Assembly: GCF_030551875.1 (NCBI RefSeq)
Contig: NZ_JAUOZU010000010.1
Location: 62,001 to 126,000 of the forward strand
Length of the DNA stretch: 64,000 bases
Reading direction: 5' to 3'
Source: Fluviirhizobium alvei
GTDB lineage: Bacteria; Pseudomonadota; Alphaproteobacteria; Rhizobiales; Rhizobiaceae
The translations under genes were made by a program, and so were the position numbers. Shown one piece after another: positions 17,388 to 25,476 of the stretch. The notes under the pieces were generated by a model. That model did not search any database. It saw only the letters and a program-made list of their open reading frames with translations, and was not told the DNA's origin. Position 1 is the stretch's first letter; every line of letters starts with the position of its first letter.

Positions 17388-18161
17388 TCAATCCTCGATG
17401 ATTGCGACCGCCCGGCACCAACCTGCAGAAGCCCCCTCGATCTTGACCGGAAAGCAGCTCACCATGAAGCCGGTTGCAGGAAGCGCCTCGAGATTGCTGA
17501 GCTTCTCGATATGGCAATAGGCCTGCTCGGCCCCGGCCTTGTGCCCTTCCCAGAACAGCGAATAGTCGCCGGTCTCGCGGATCTTCTTGGCCGTATAGGC
17601 AAAGGGCGCATCCCAGCTCCAGGCATCAATCCCGGTCACGCGGACGCCCCGGCTGGTGAGGTACAGCGTGGCCTCGCGCCCCATGCCGCAACCACGACCG
17701 ACGAAATCCGGCTCGCCATAACGGGCGCCGGCCGCCGTGTTGACCAGCACGATATCGAAGGGCTGCAGGTCATGACCGATACGGGCCAGTTCCGCCTCCA
17801 CATCTGCGGCCGTACAGACATAGCCATCCGGCTTGTCGCGGAAATCAAGCTTGACGCCGCGGCCATAGCACCATTCCAGCGGTACCTCGTCGATGGTCCA
17901 GGCGCGTTCGCCATTGTTCATCGTCGGATGATAGTGCCAAGGCGCATCGAGATGGGTCCCGACATGGGTCGTGATCTCGCAGCGTTCGGAGGCACAGCCC
18001 TTGCCCTCGAGCTGCTCCGAAACCGGCACGCCGGCCATCTGCTCGAATTCCCTGGCCCCGAAATCATGATCGAGATAGGTGATCTTCGGGGTCAGGCCGG
18101 GCGGATCGGAGGCGATCCCGGCCTTCAGTGTCACGGAGATATCGATAAACCGCCGGCTCAT
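17388..18161 (-). CDS. Cyclase family protein (KynB-like metal-dependent hydrolase)
   Basis: 257 residues from the ATG at 18161, which overlaps the VOC gene stop (ATGA). The signature HVGTHLDAPWHYH supplies the metal-binding HxGTHxDxPxH pattern of the cyclase / kynurenine formamidase family (PF04199). Other blocks: RFIDISVTLKAGIASDPPG, FDIVLVNTAAGARYG and CHIEKLSNLEALPATGF. KynB cleaves N-formylkynurenine; other members act on cyclic amides, lactones or isatin. No other kynurenine genes are present, so an amide or lactone intermediate of the ring-cleavage pathway encoded by the same operon is a better guess. It is the last gene of that operon. Confidence 0.85.
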   Translation of the reverse strand: MSRRFIDISVTLKAGIASDPPGLTPKITYLDHDFGAREFEQMAGVPVSEQLEGKGCASERCEITTHVGTHLDAPWHYHPTMNNGERAWTIDEVPLEWCYGRGVKLDFRDKPDGYVCTAADVEAELARIGHDLQPFDIVLVNTAAGARYGEPDFVGRGCGMGREATLYLTSRGVRVTGIDAWSWDAPFAYTAKKIRETGDYSLFWEGHKAGAEQAYCHIEKLSNLEALPATGFMVSCFPVKIEGASAGWCRAVAIIED

Positions 18162-19198
18162 GCGTTTGCATTTCCAGCGGGTGCCGGGCCGCGTGGTGGC
18201 GGTGGCGGCAGATCTGCTTTCGAACGGATATGGGCCGGGAATCCTTCGGGCATATACCGCACAATCCATTCGGGCGGATTATTGGCGATGAAAGCCGGCG
18301 GATTGGTCATCCAGATCTGGGTTCCGAAGAGGGCATTCCACTCGCGCGGCACATAACCATCATCGAGGTAATCGGAATCGGCGCCATATTCCGCTTCTCC
18401 GCCTGCCGGGCACTTGATGTAGCAGAAGAGTGCCGATGCGATACGGTGACGCCCGGTGCCGAGGAAGCCGTAGGTCCAGCCCTTGCGGGTCATGTAATTG
18501 CCACCGATCATCATCTCGTCGATATCCTCGACGCCGAAATTGGCATGGTGGAAGACCGGATAGCCCGGTGCACCGGCAGCATTCTGATCGAGGAAGAACA
18601 GGCTGTGATGGTCATTGGCGCCATCGCAGCGCATGTAAATGCCGAAACCCAGCTGATGTTCGGAGAGACGGAAATTCAGCCGTTCCTCCATGAAACGGAA
18701 ACTCTTGACGAAATCCTCGACCGCAAAGACCACATGGGTGATCGTCTTCGGGCGCGCCCGCGTCTTCCATTTGCGGGAATTGTTGAGACGATGAACATTA
18801 CCCGGCGCATTCAGCGGATCGGGCGCATAGACCACCTTCTTGCGTTCGTAGAGGCGCAGCCCCATGGCCAGACCGCAATCGGTCATGAAATGGGCTGTCC
18901 CGTCAGCATCGCGGCGGACTTCCCGATCCACGGCAAGCGAAGCGACCAGCTTTTCGAGGTTCTCCGCCTTGTCGACACCCCAGATCACTTCCTTGACGCC
19001 GTAATCGCGCAGGACCGACTTGGGCAAGCTTGGATCATCGACCTTGCGCAGTACCACATGTGATCCTTCATCGAGCTGGAAATGCGAGTATGTCTCGTCG
19101 CTTTCTGCGAGCACAAGACCGAAATCCTCGAAAAACCGGGTCGATTCAGCGAGATCCGGAACGCCATAGATCAGGGACTCGATACCAATGATGGCCAT
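18158..19198 (-). CDS. VOC superfamily protein, extradiol-dioxygenase-like
   Basis: 346 residues with two vicinal-oxygen-chelate modules. Module 1 (about 1-120) starts IESLIYGVPDLAESTRFFED; module 2 (about 150-290) has THVVFAVEDFVKSF (His ligand), FHHANFGVEDIDE (His ligand) and AEYGADSDYL (Glu ligand). This 2-His-1-Glu set is the type I extradiol dioxygenase pattern, so ring cleavage of a catechol-like compound by Fe(II) is the likely reaction. A proline-rich tail (PPPPPRGPAPAG) ends the protein. It sits between the FAH-family gene (4-bp gap) and the cyclase (4-bp overlap). The exact substrate is not inferable. Confidence 0.82.
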   Translation of the reverse strand: MAIIGIESLIYGVPDLAESTRFFEDFGLVLAESDETYSHFQLDEGSHVVLRKVDDPSLPKSVLRDYGVKEVIWGVDKAENLEKLVASLAVDREVRRDADGTAHFMTDCGLAMGLRLYERKKVVYAPDPLNAPGNVHRLNNSRKWKTRARPKTITHVVFAVEDFVKSFRFMEERLNFRLSEHQLGFGIYMRCDGANDHHSLFFLDQNAAGAPGYPVFHHANFGVEDIDEMMIGGNYMTRKGWTYGFLGTGRHRIASALFCYIKCPAGGEAEYGADSDYLDDGYVPREWNALFGTQIWMTNPPAFIANNPPEWIVRYMPEGFPAHIRSKADLPPPPPRGPAPAGNANA

Positions 19199-19202
19199 GT
19201 TC

Positions 19203-20090
19203 CTATCCTTCCTTGCATTGAATGTTGATCATCTGCCGGCCGAGACCGGTCGCAACAGCCTCGACAATGTCGCCATCCTGAAGCGGCTGACACATCAAAT
19301 CGCTTTTGCCGCCAAGAACCAGCACGTCGCCCGGCAAAAGCAGCGTGCGGCGGGAGAGCGAGGCGACGAGCGCGGGGATGCCCTGGACGAGGTCGCCCAA
19401 CCGTCCGCGTTCAAGCGGCGGCCCGTTGAGGCCGAGCTGGTATTCGAGGGACGCTGCATCGGATACGAACGCCCGTGGAACGAGCAGCGGTCCGAGCGGC
19501 AACGTTCCGGGAATGCCGAGCCGGTCGAACGTCTCGTCCGCATTCTCGCTGGCGATCTCGGTCGCGAGACAATAGCCGGCGATTCCGCCCATCGCCTCGG
19601 TCTCGTCGACATTCCGCATCATGCGACCGATCACGAGGCCAAGCGAAAAGACGGGCCGGCTGTCGCGCATATCCTCCGGCATGAAGAATGGATCGGCAGG
19701 CAGGCCGATCACCACATGCGGCAGAGACGAGACGCGACCATCCGTCGAAGAGCGGCGGAAAACCTGACGCGGACCGGTGAGCAGCTTGCCCGCCTTGAGA
19801 AATTCCTCAGGCATGAAGCCGCCGCGATGACCGCGGGCATCATCATCCTCAGCCAGGCAGCGGACCAGTTCGGACAGGCAGGCGAAATTCCAGTCCCAGT
19901 CCGCAAGCAGGCCATGCACGCTGTCGGTTCCCGTCAGCCGGATCCCCTTTTTGCCCGCCAGAGGCAGCACGGACGCCAGCGGCACAGCGGCGCCGTCATC
20001 GAAGACGAGAGCCGGAAAGGAGGGGCTGCCGGAGATCGAAAAGCTGCCGATCGAAAAGGGGATGGCCTGCGCTTCGGAGCCCGAATTCAT
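19203..20090 (-). CDS. Fumarylacetoacetate hydrolase family protein
   Basis: 295 residues. The C-terminal half carries the FAH-fold signature: GLVIGRMMRNV, GGIAGYCLATEIASEN, a RGRLGDLVQGIPALVASLS block and LLPGDVLVLGG...LQDGDIVEA before VATGLGRQMINIQ. The family cleaves C-C bonds of acylpyruvates or hydrates/dehydrates keto-enoates, using a metal held by Glu/Asp residues. Acidic residues are present (ATEIASEN) but depart from the commonest spacing, so function within the family is open. The start ATG overlaps the upstream hydrolase stop by 4 bp, so it is translationally coupled. It fits as the enzyme acting after extradiol ring cleavage. Confidence 0.78.
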   Translation of the reverse strand: MNSGSEAQAIPFSIGSFSISGSPSFPALVFDDGAAVPLASVLPLAGKKGIRLTGTDSVHGLLADWDWNFACLSELVRCLAEDDDARGHRGGFMPEEFLKAGKLLTGPRQVFRRSSTDGRVSSLPHVVIGLPADPFFMPEDMRDSRPVFSLGLVIGRMMRNVDETEAMGGIAGYCLATEIASENADETFDRLGIPGTLPLGPLLVPRAFVSDAASLEYQLGLNGPPLERGRLGDLVQGIPALVASLSRRTLLLPGDVLVLGGKSDLMCQPLQDGDIVEAVATGLGRQMINIQCKEG

Positions 20091-21262
20091 CGCGGATATC
20101 TCCCCGCCTTGATTTCGGCAAAGGTCTCGGCCACCCAGTCGTTGATATAGTCGGTACCGTAGGTCTGGGTATCGGCGCCGGCATGTTCGATGCAGCCGGT
20201 TTCGCGATCGAAGATCTTCAGTTCCTTTTTCGGGCTGTTGACCAGCTGGTCATAGGTCTGGTGGGCGTAGTCGAGGCTGATCTGGCGGTCATTGATGCCG
20301 TGCGTCACCAGGAACGGCACGCGCACGCGGTCGAGAATGCCGTTAAGGTGCATGTTCGATGCAATCGACATGAATTCATCGATCGTCTCGCCGCCGAAAA
20401 CCCAGCGCACATGCTCCCAATAGTGCGGCACCGGCCGATCCCCTTCGCGACGCAACCGCTTTTCCTGGACCTCGGCCCAGTTGTGGTTGGCGCCGAACAC
20501 GACGCCGAGCGCGAAGCGCGGTTCCATTGCCACGGCGCGCGGGCAATAATAGCCGCCGAGCGAAATGCCCCAGAGACCGATCCGCGACGGATCGACATCG
20601 TCGCGCGCCTCAAGCCAGTCGACCACCTTCGAAGCCCAGCGTTCGCTGTTGTAAACGGCCTTCATGTCGTGCAGGCGCAGCGCTTCACCGGTGCCGGGTT
20701 GGTCGATGCAGAGCGACGAGACGCCACGGCGTGCAAGACCTTCGGGCGCACCCGGAAGGTAAAGCATCTCCTTGCAGCTATCGAGACCGTTGACATGCAC
20801 GAGAATTGGCGCCGGCCCATCAGCCGTTGCCGGCGCGAGCGTGAGATAGCCGGAGATCACCCCGCCATCGTAGGGAATTTCCACTCTCTGGCAGTTCTCG
20901 CCATTCAATTCGACAAATTTCGAGAAACTGTCGAGCATCTTGCGATAGGTCTGCAATCGCGGCGCAAAACCATGGGCCTGCATGCGCTCGGCGATCATGT
21001 AATAGATTGAGGCGCGCTTGTGCTTGCGGGCGGCGCTGAACCTGCGGTTCAGCCGCATGTCTTCGTCGGCTTGGGCGACCAGCTTGTCAGCCATGGCATT
21101 CCAGGCTGCGAGGAAGGCCTGCGTCCCCTCGTCGTCGCCACGGGTCGAAATCTCGACCAGCGGCTTGCACATCTCATCGATCTCGCCAATCTCGGCGCCC
21201 ATGATCATGGCAATGTTGACCGAGAGATTCCAGACATAGTTATTGGGGAAATAGAAAAACAT
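20087..21262 (-). CDS. Alpha/beta hydrolase, dihydroxypseudooxynicotine-hydrolase-like
   Basis: 391 residues. A long helical N-terminal cap (1-125, rich in MADKLVAQADEDMRLNRR-type helices) precedes a hydrolase core. The triad can be placed at S234 (WGISLGGYY), D325 (HGINDRQIS) and H360 (GCIEHAGAD). The layout matches the family of 2,6-dihydroxypseudooxynicotine hydrolase (a C-C bond hydrolase of nicotine breakdown) and FrsA-like esterases. Unlike the fused hydrolase at 15554, all catalytic residues are intact. In the operon it lies between the FAD monooxygenase and the FAH-family gene, consistent with cleaving a side chain from a hydroxylated ring (inference). RBS AAGGACAG. Confidence 0.82.
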   Translation of the reverse strand: MFFYFPNNYVWNLSVNIAMIMGAEIGEIDEMCKPLVEISTRGDDEGTQAFLAAWNAMADKLVAQADEDMRLNRRFSAARKHKRASIYYMIAERMQAHGFAPRLQTYRKMLDSFSKFVELNGENCQRVEIPYDGGVISGYLTLAPATADGPAPILVHVNGLDSCKEMLYLPGAPEGLARRGVSSLCIDQPGTGEALRLHDMKAVYNSERWASKVVDWLEARDDVDPSRIGLWGISLGGYYCPRAVAMEPRFALGVVFGANHNWAEVQEKRLRREGDRPVPHYWEHVRWVFGGETIDEFMSIASNMHLNGILDRVRVPFLVTHGINDRQISLDYAHQTYDQLVNSPKKELKIFDRETGCIEHAGADTQTYGTDYINDWVAETFAEIKAGRYPR

Positions 21263-21285
21263 CTTCTGTCCTTGTCATGCAGGTC

Positions 21286-22413
21286 TCATGCCGGCTGGGC
21301 CAGCACGGCAAAGGCACGGCCGTAAACTTCCGGCACGTTGACTTTCATTTCCGGGTTCATTTCGCCCTCGCCGAGAAGGATCGAATTGTCGACAACGGTC
21401 TTCACCCGGTCGAAACGGCGCCGCATGAAGGCTGCAAGCGCGCTTTCAACCGAACTCGCCTTTGAGAGCTCGTCTGCCAGGACGACCGAATCCTCGACGG
21501 CCAATGCAGCACCCTGCCCCATATGCGGCGTGGTCGAATGGGCGGCATCGCCAATCAGGATCGCGCGACCACGATACCAGGGATCAGGCATCAGCAGGGT
21601 TTCGAGCGGACGATAGACGACCAGTGCCGGGTCGATGATCTGTTCGCGAACTTTCGCCATCAGGCCGCCGTAACCTTCAAGACGGTTGCGCAATTCGTCG
21701 GCAAGCGTCTCAGGCTGAAAGCGCGGATTGCCGGGTTCTCCAGCAACGTAGAAGATATACATCGAGTTCTCGTCGAGCGGCACCAGGCCTGCGGTCGCAC
21801 CCGGCTTGCCGCGGAAGAGTTCCATGTCAACGAAATCCGCCGGGCGTGGAATGTTGTAGCGCCACACGCCCTGACCCGTGAACGCGGGTTTGTAGTCCTC
21901 GCCGAACAGGCGCCGGCGCATCTGCGACTTGACGCCATCGGCACCAATGACGAGATCGTAACGCCCGCTCGTACCATCGGTGAACGTCACGGCAACGCCA
22001 TCGGGTCCCTCCACCATGTCCTTCACGGTCACGCCGAGGCGCACAGGAATGTTTTGGGTGCGAACAGCGTCCGTCAGGATCTTGTGCAGCGCCGGCCGGG
22101 TGAGACCGAGATTGGCGGCGTATTTGGCGCTGCCGACCTTGATCGGCGGCTGGCTGTAGCGGCGGTTGCCATCGATATCGCAGTGGTGGATTCCCTCGTA
22201 AGGAAAGCCCGCTTCGATCGACTTGTCGGCTACGCCGAGCGCATCCATGGCGACGAGGAAGTTGCCCTGAACGATGATCCCGACATGATAGACCTGCCAG
22301 CGCTCGTTCAGTTCGACGATTTCCGCGTCGATACCCTTCTGCTTGAGAGCGACCGCTGCGGACAGGCCGCCGATACCGCCGCCAACCACCAATACATTCT
22401 TCACTACAGTCAT
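21286..22413 (-). CDS. FAD-dependent aromatic-ring monooxygenase (group A hydroxylase)
   Basis: 375 residues. Rossmann motif VLVVGGGIGGLSAAVALKQK, DG motif YDLVIGADGVKSQMRRRL and the second FAD motif RAILIGDAAHSTTPHMGQGA identify a single-component flavin hydroxylase of the salicylate / 3-hydroxybenzoate / 6-hydroxynicotinate hydroxylase group, using NAD(P)H and oxygen. I start at the ATG at 22413, 9 nt after AGGAA; an ATG two codons earlier (22419) is too close to that site. It lies 10 bp after the MFS transporter and is the first enzyme of the operon, probably introducing the hydroxyl that primes the ring for the VOC dioxygenase. Confidence 0.87.
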   Translation of the reverse strand: MTVVKNVLVVGGGIGGLSAAVALKQKGIDAEIVELNERWQVYHVGIIVQGNFLVAMDALGVADKSIEAGFPYEGIHHCDIDGNRRYSQPPIKVGSAKYAANLGLTRPALHKILTDAVRTQNIPVRLGVTVKDMVEGPDGVAVTFTDGTSGRYDLVIGADGVKSQMRRRLFGEDYKPAFTGQGVWRYNIPRPADFVDMELFRGKPGATAGLVPLDENSMYIFYVAGEPGNPRFQPETLADELRNRLEGYGGLMAKVREQIIDPALVVYRPLETLLMPDPWYRGRAILIGDAAHSTTPHMGQGAALAVEDSVVLADELSKASSVESALAAFMRRRFDRVKTVVDNSILLGEGEMNPEMKVNVPEVYGRAFAVLAQPA

Positions 22414-22423
22414 AACCATTTCC

Positions 22424-23602
22424 TCAGCGTGACTGGAACCGCAGTCCGATGGCTGCAAGAGCCAGAATAAGAGCCACGATGCCTATGATTCCGATACTTC
22501 CCGACAGGCCGGCGCCGGCCGCCGTCAGAGCGATGACGATGATCGGGCTCACGAAATTGCCGAGGAAGAAGGCGGTCTGGAAGCCCCCGGTGCCGCGACC
22601 GCGCTGGTCGAATGGCAGGCGTTCCATGATGGCCGTCAGCATCAGCGGCAGCGCAACACCCGCACCGAGGCTTCCGACGACGATACCGGCGAGCAGGAGC
22701 GCGTAATTGGTCGTCTGCGATACGATGCCAAAGCCGATCGCCATCAACAGGAAGGCGAGGAACATGTTCTGCCAGAATGGCTTGGACGAACGCATGCGAA
22801 ACAATCCGGCGCCAAGTGGAACAGCGATTGCACCGGCGGCATTGGTCAGGCCGATGATCATCGGCGCGCTGTAGCCGATCGCAGTCAGCAGGAACGGAAC
22901 CTGGATCGGCAACAGAAAGAACATGATGCTTGCCATCAGCGCAGCGATATAGAGCCCGCTGACCCGGCGCCACGGGAAGCCACGGCTCGGCTCTTCATCC
23001 TGGGCATGAACGGAAGGCTCATCGAGGAAGATGATGCAGAGCGGCACGGCCACAAGCGCCAGAAGATAGACGTAAAACGCATGGCGCCAGTCACCATCAC
23101 CGATAATGCCGCCGAGCGCGAGGAAGAAGATACCGGCAACAGAGGCTGCCGCAGTCTGGAAGACCAGCCATTTCTCCCGTTCGGCGCCACGGAAATAATC
23201 ACCGATGAGCGTGGTGCTCGCAGTCATGACGGCGGCTTCGGCGATGCCCAGGGCAATCCGGAAACCGATGATGATGCCAAGGTCTTCGAGAAATGCCGGC
23301 GCCACGCCGATCAACCCGTAACAGGCGAGCGAAAGGACCAACAGGCGCTTGCGGCCGATCGCATCGACGATGCGACCCCAGAGAGGAGCCGAAATGGCAA
23401 CGGCGAGTGCGGGGATGGCGAGCGCCATCAGGCCCTTTTGTTCGGCTGCCGGATCGGCGGAGAAATGCGCCACCATCGAGGGCAGCACCGGCGCCAGCAA
23501 AAGAGCGGCAGCCACAGAAACGAGCGAAAGCAGGGCGAGCAAGGTTCCCTGGAAATTGCCCGCGCGCACCGCTGGCGCGCCGGCCGTATTGGTCATGGTC
23601 AT
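22424..23602 (-). CDS. Major facilitator superfamily transporter
   Basis: 392 residues with about 12 predicted membrane helices. The loop 2-3 motif is GRIVDAIGRKRLLVLS, and GRIALGIAEAAVMTASTTL-type helix 4 follows; a cytoplasmic middle loop (DEPSVHAQDEEPSRGFPWRR) separates the two six-helix halves. The start ATG at 23602 lies 6 nt after AGGAGG, better than the ATG two codons on. As first gene of the ring-cleavage operon it probably imports the aromatic substrate, although export of a toxic intermediate cannot be excluded. It faces the LysR regulator. Confidence 0.88.
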   Translation of the reverse strand: MTMTNTAGAPAVRAGNFQGTLLALLSLVSVAAALLLAPVLPSMVAHFSADPAAEQKGLMALAIPALAVAISAPLWGRIVDAIGRKRLLVLSLACYGLIGVAPAFLEDLGIIIGFRIALGIAEAAVMTASTTLIGDYFRGAEREKWLVFQTAAASVAGIFFLALGGIIGDGDWRHAFYVYLLALVAVPLCIIFLDEPSVHAQDEEPSRGFPWRRVSGLYIAALMASIMFFLLPIQVPFLLTAIGYSAPMIIGLTNAAGAIAVPLGAGLFRMRSSKPFWQNMFLAFLLMAIGFGIVSQTTNYALLLAGIVVGSLGAGVALPLMLTAIMERLPFDQRGRGTGGFQTAFFLGNFVSPIIVIALTAAGAGLSGSIGIIGIVALILALAAIGLRFQSR

Positions 23603-23620
23603 GATGGTCCTCCTGGCTTG

Positions 23621-23703
23621 TGCACCCTCCTGCACAATTGACTTTTGTTTAGCCTTGAGCCGCCATCCCGAAAAACGAATTGTTCAGGTTGCACCTATTT
23701 GCA
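23621..23703. promoter_or_regulatory. Paired TGCACC-N4-TGCA sites between the MFS operon and the LysR gene
   Basis: TGCACCCTCCTGCA (23621-23634) and TGCACCTATTTGCA (23690-23703) share TGCACC-N4-TGCA and are 69 bp apart. The first is extended to TGTGCA-N6-TGCACA. Two spaced copies in a divergent promoter region are what a LysR-type tetramer commonly occupies. Confidence 0.55.
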
Positions 23704-23735
23704 TTTCGGGTAGATTATCTCCATTGGAGGATCGC

Positions 23736-24686
23736 ATGCGCTTTCACGGACTGGACCTGAACCTTTTGGTGGCACTCGACGCGCTTTTGGCGGAGAGAAA
23801 TACGATCAGAGCCGGGGAGCGCCTCAATCTCAGCCAGTCGGCTGCCTCAAGCGCGCTCGTTCGTCTGAGGGAGCATTTTCGCGACGATCTTCTCGTCCAG
23901 GTCGGACGAAACCTCGTTCCTACGCCGCGCGCGCTCGAACTTGCTCCCGTGATCCGCTCCATCCTGCTGCAGATCGAAGGCAAGGTGCTGAGCGATGCGG
24001 ATTTCGATCCGGAAACATCGACACGACGATTTCGCATCATGGCATCGGATTATGTTTCGATGGTCTCACTGCGCCATGGTCTGCGGGCGATCGGCAAGAT
24101 CGCACCTTCCATGCGCTTCGAGATCCTGCCGGTGAGCCTGTCCCCGCTCGAGGCGATGGACCGCGGCGAGGCCGATCTCCTGATCATGCCGGATTTCTAC
24201 CTGTCACCCGAACATCCGACCCGACTACTGTTCGAGGACAGTTATGTCTGTATCGCAGCGGCGGAAAACCGGGAGATCGGCGACCGGCTGACGTTCGATC
24301 AGTATCTGGGCTTCCCGCATGTGACGGTGCGCTTCTCCAATGGCCGCCAACCGGCCTTCGAAGACTGGTTTGTCGGACGGTTCGGCCAGAGCCGGACCAT
24401 CGACATCACCACCTCAAACCATGCGACGCTGCCCTATTTCGTGGCAGGAACCCGTCGTATCGCGACCCTGCACGCGCGCCATGGTCAATTGGCGGCGCAG
24501 AATCTTCCCCTGCGGCTGGTTGAAGTGCCGACCGAGATCCCGCCAATCCGCGAGGTGATCCAGTGGAATGCCATCAATTCCGGCGATGACGCGATGATGT
24601 GGGTTGTCGAGATGCTTGTCGCCCACCACGATCAGGCCGATCACGGCCATGATACGCGACTGGCGGAACCATTCCCGGCGCCCTGA
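23736..24686 (+). CDS. LysR family transcriptional regulator (NodD-like N-terminus)
   Basis: 316 residues from the ATG at 23736 behind TTGGAGG; a much longer open frame upstream overlaps the MFS gene and is not believable. N-terminal wHTH: MRFHGLDLNLLVALDALLAE, RLNLSQSAASSALVRLREHF and FRDDLLVQVGRNLVPTPRAL, close to the NodD/NahR branch of LysR proteins that sense aromatic compounds. Residues from about 90 on form the periplasmic-binding-like effector domain. It is divergent from the six-gene ring-cleavage operon and is its most likely activator, with the aromatic substrate or an intermediate as inducer (inference). Confidence 0.9.
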   Translation: MRFHGLDLNLLVALDALLAERNTIRAGERLNLSQSAASSALVRLREHFRDDLLVQVGRNLVPTPRALELAPVIRSILLQIEGKVLSDADFDPETSTRRFRIMASDYVSMVSLRHGLRAIGKIAPSMRFEILPVSLSPLEAMDRGEADLLIMPDFYLSPEHPTRLLFEDSYVCIAAAENREIGDRLTFDQYLGFPHVTVRFSNGRQPAFEDWFVGRFGQSRTIDITTSNHATLPYFVAGTRRIATLHARHGQLAAQNLPLRLVEVPTEIPPIREVIQWNAINSGDDAMMWVVEMLVAHHDQADHGHDTRLAEPFPAP

Positions 24687-24701
24687 AAACGGATCGGCGT
24701 T

Positions 24702-25325
24702 TCAGCCCCCGTGGCGGAAGATCCCGACGATCTGCCGGGCAATGTCGCGCGGCCCCATGCGCCCTTCCTTGTACCAGCTGCTGACATTGTTGAGCAGCGT
24801 CAGCAAAAGCAGACGATAGACGCCACGATCAAACGATGCCGGCAGCGGCAGATCATCGATCAGATCGCGAAAGATCAGTTCGAACGTATCGCGCTTGGCA
24901 ACCAGCCGATCCCGGATTTCGGCCGGTGTTGAGGCAAAATCATTCATCAGCGGCATGGTCAGCGAGTTCGGATCGAGCTGGATTTCCAGCATGGTCCCGC
25001 AGGCTGCCTCCAGCCGTTCCCAAGGATCGGTCAGGCCCGAAATCGCTGTCTGGATCCTGTCGCCCGCCACCTGCAGCGCAACATCGTGAATGCGAACGAA
25101 CAGAGCTTCCTTGGATTTGATGTAGTGATAGAGAGAGCCCCCAAGAAGACCAACCTTCTCGCCGATATCCCTCACTGAGGTCGCGGCATAGCCACGTTCG
25201 GCAAACAGCGCCGCCGCTGCTTCAAGGATATCGCGATGGCGCTCGCTGAGATCGCTCGCGGCGAGGGCGATCCCGAAACGTCCGTTCGGCGACTGCCCCA
25301 TTTCCTTGTCATGATTGTCCGTCAT
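24702..25325 (-). CDS. TetR/AcrR family transcriptional regulator (acyl-CoA operon)
   Basis: 207 residues from the ATG at 25325 (behind GGGGGG); upstream in-frame ATGs at 25340 and 25376 are alternatives. HTH at about 27-72: RHRDILEAAAALFAERGYAA, VRDIGEKVGLLGGSLYHYIK, SKEALFVRI. The C-terminal domain resembles the TetR_C fatty-acid-responsive (KstR2/FadR-Bacillus-like) group. It is divergent from the ETF-QO/beta-oxidation operon, a common arrangement for acyl-CoA-responsive repressors. ATTGTAACAAT at 25430-25440 is a candidate half of its operator. Confidence 0.88.
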   Translation of the reverse strand: MTDNHDKEMGQSPNGRFGIALAASDLSERHRDILEAAAALFAERGYAATSVRDIGEKVGLLGGSLYHYIKSKEALFVRIHDVALQVAGDRIQTAISGLTDPWERLEAACGTMLEIQLDPNSLTMPLMNDFASTPAEIRDRLVAKRDTFELIFRDLIDDLPLPASFDRGVYRLLLLTLLNNVSSWYKEGRMGPRDIARQIVGIFRHGG

Positions 25326-25476
25326 GGTCCCCCCGGTCATCCCGCATGTCGGTTCGGGCGCTCGGCCCTGCCACATACGACCAATGCCTTACACCGGCTT
25401 GGCGGTACCGGTAAAGATTGGGCTTGCAAATTGTAACAATCGTTTGGTACATACCCGTCCGTCAGAGGAGGACAGG

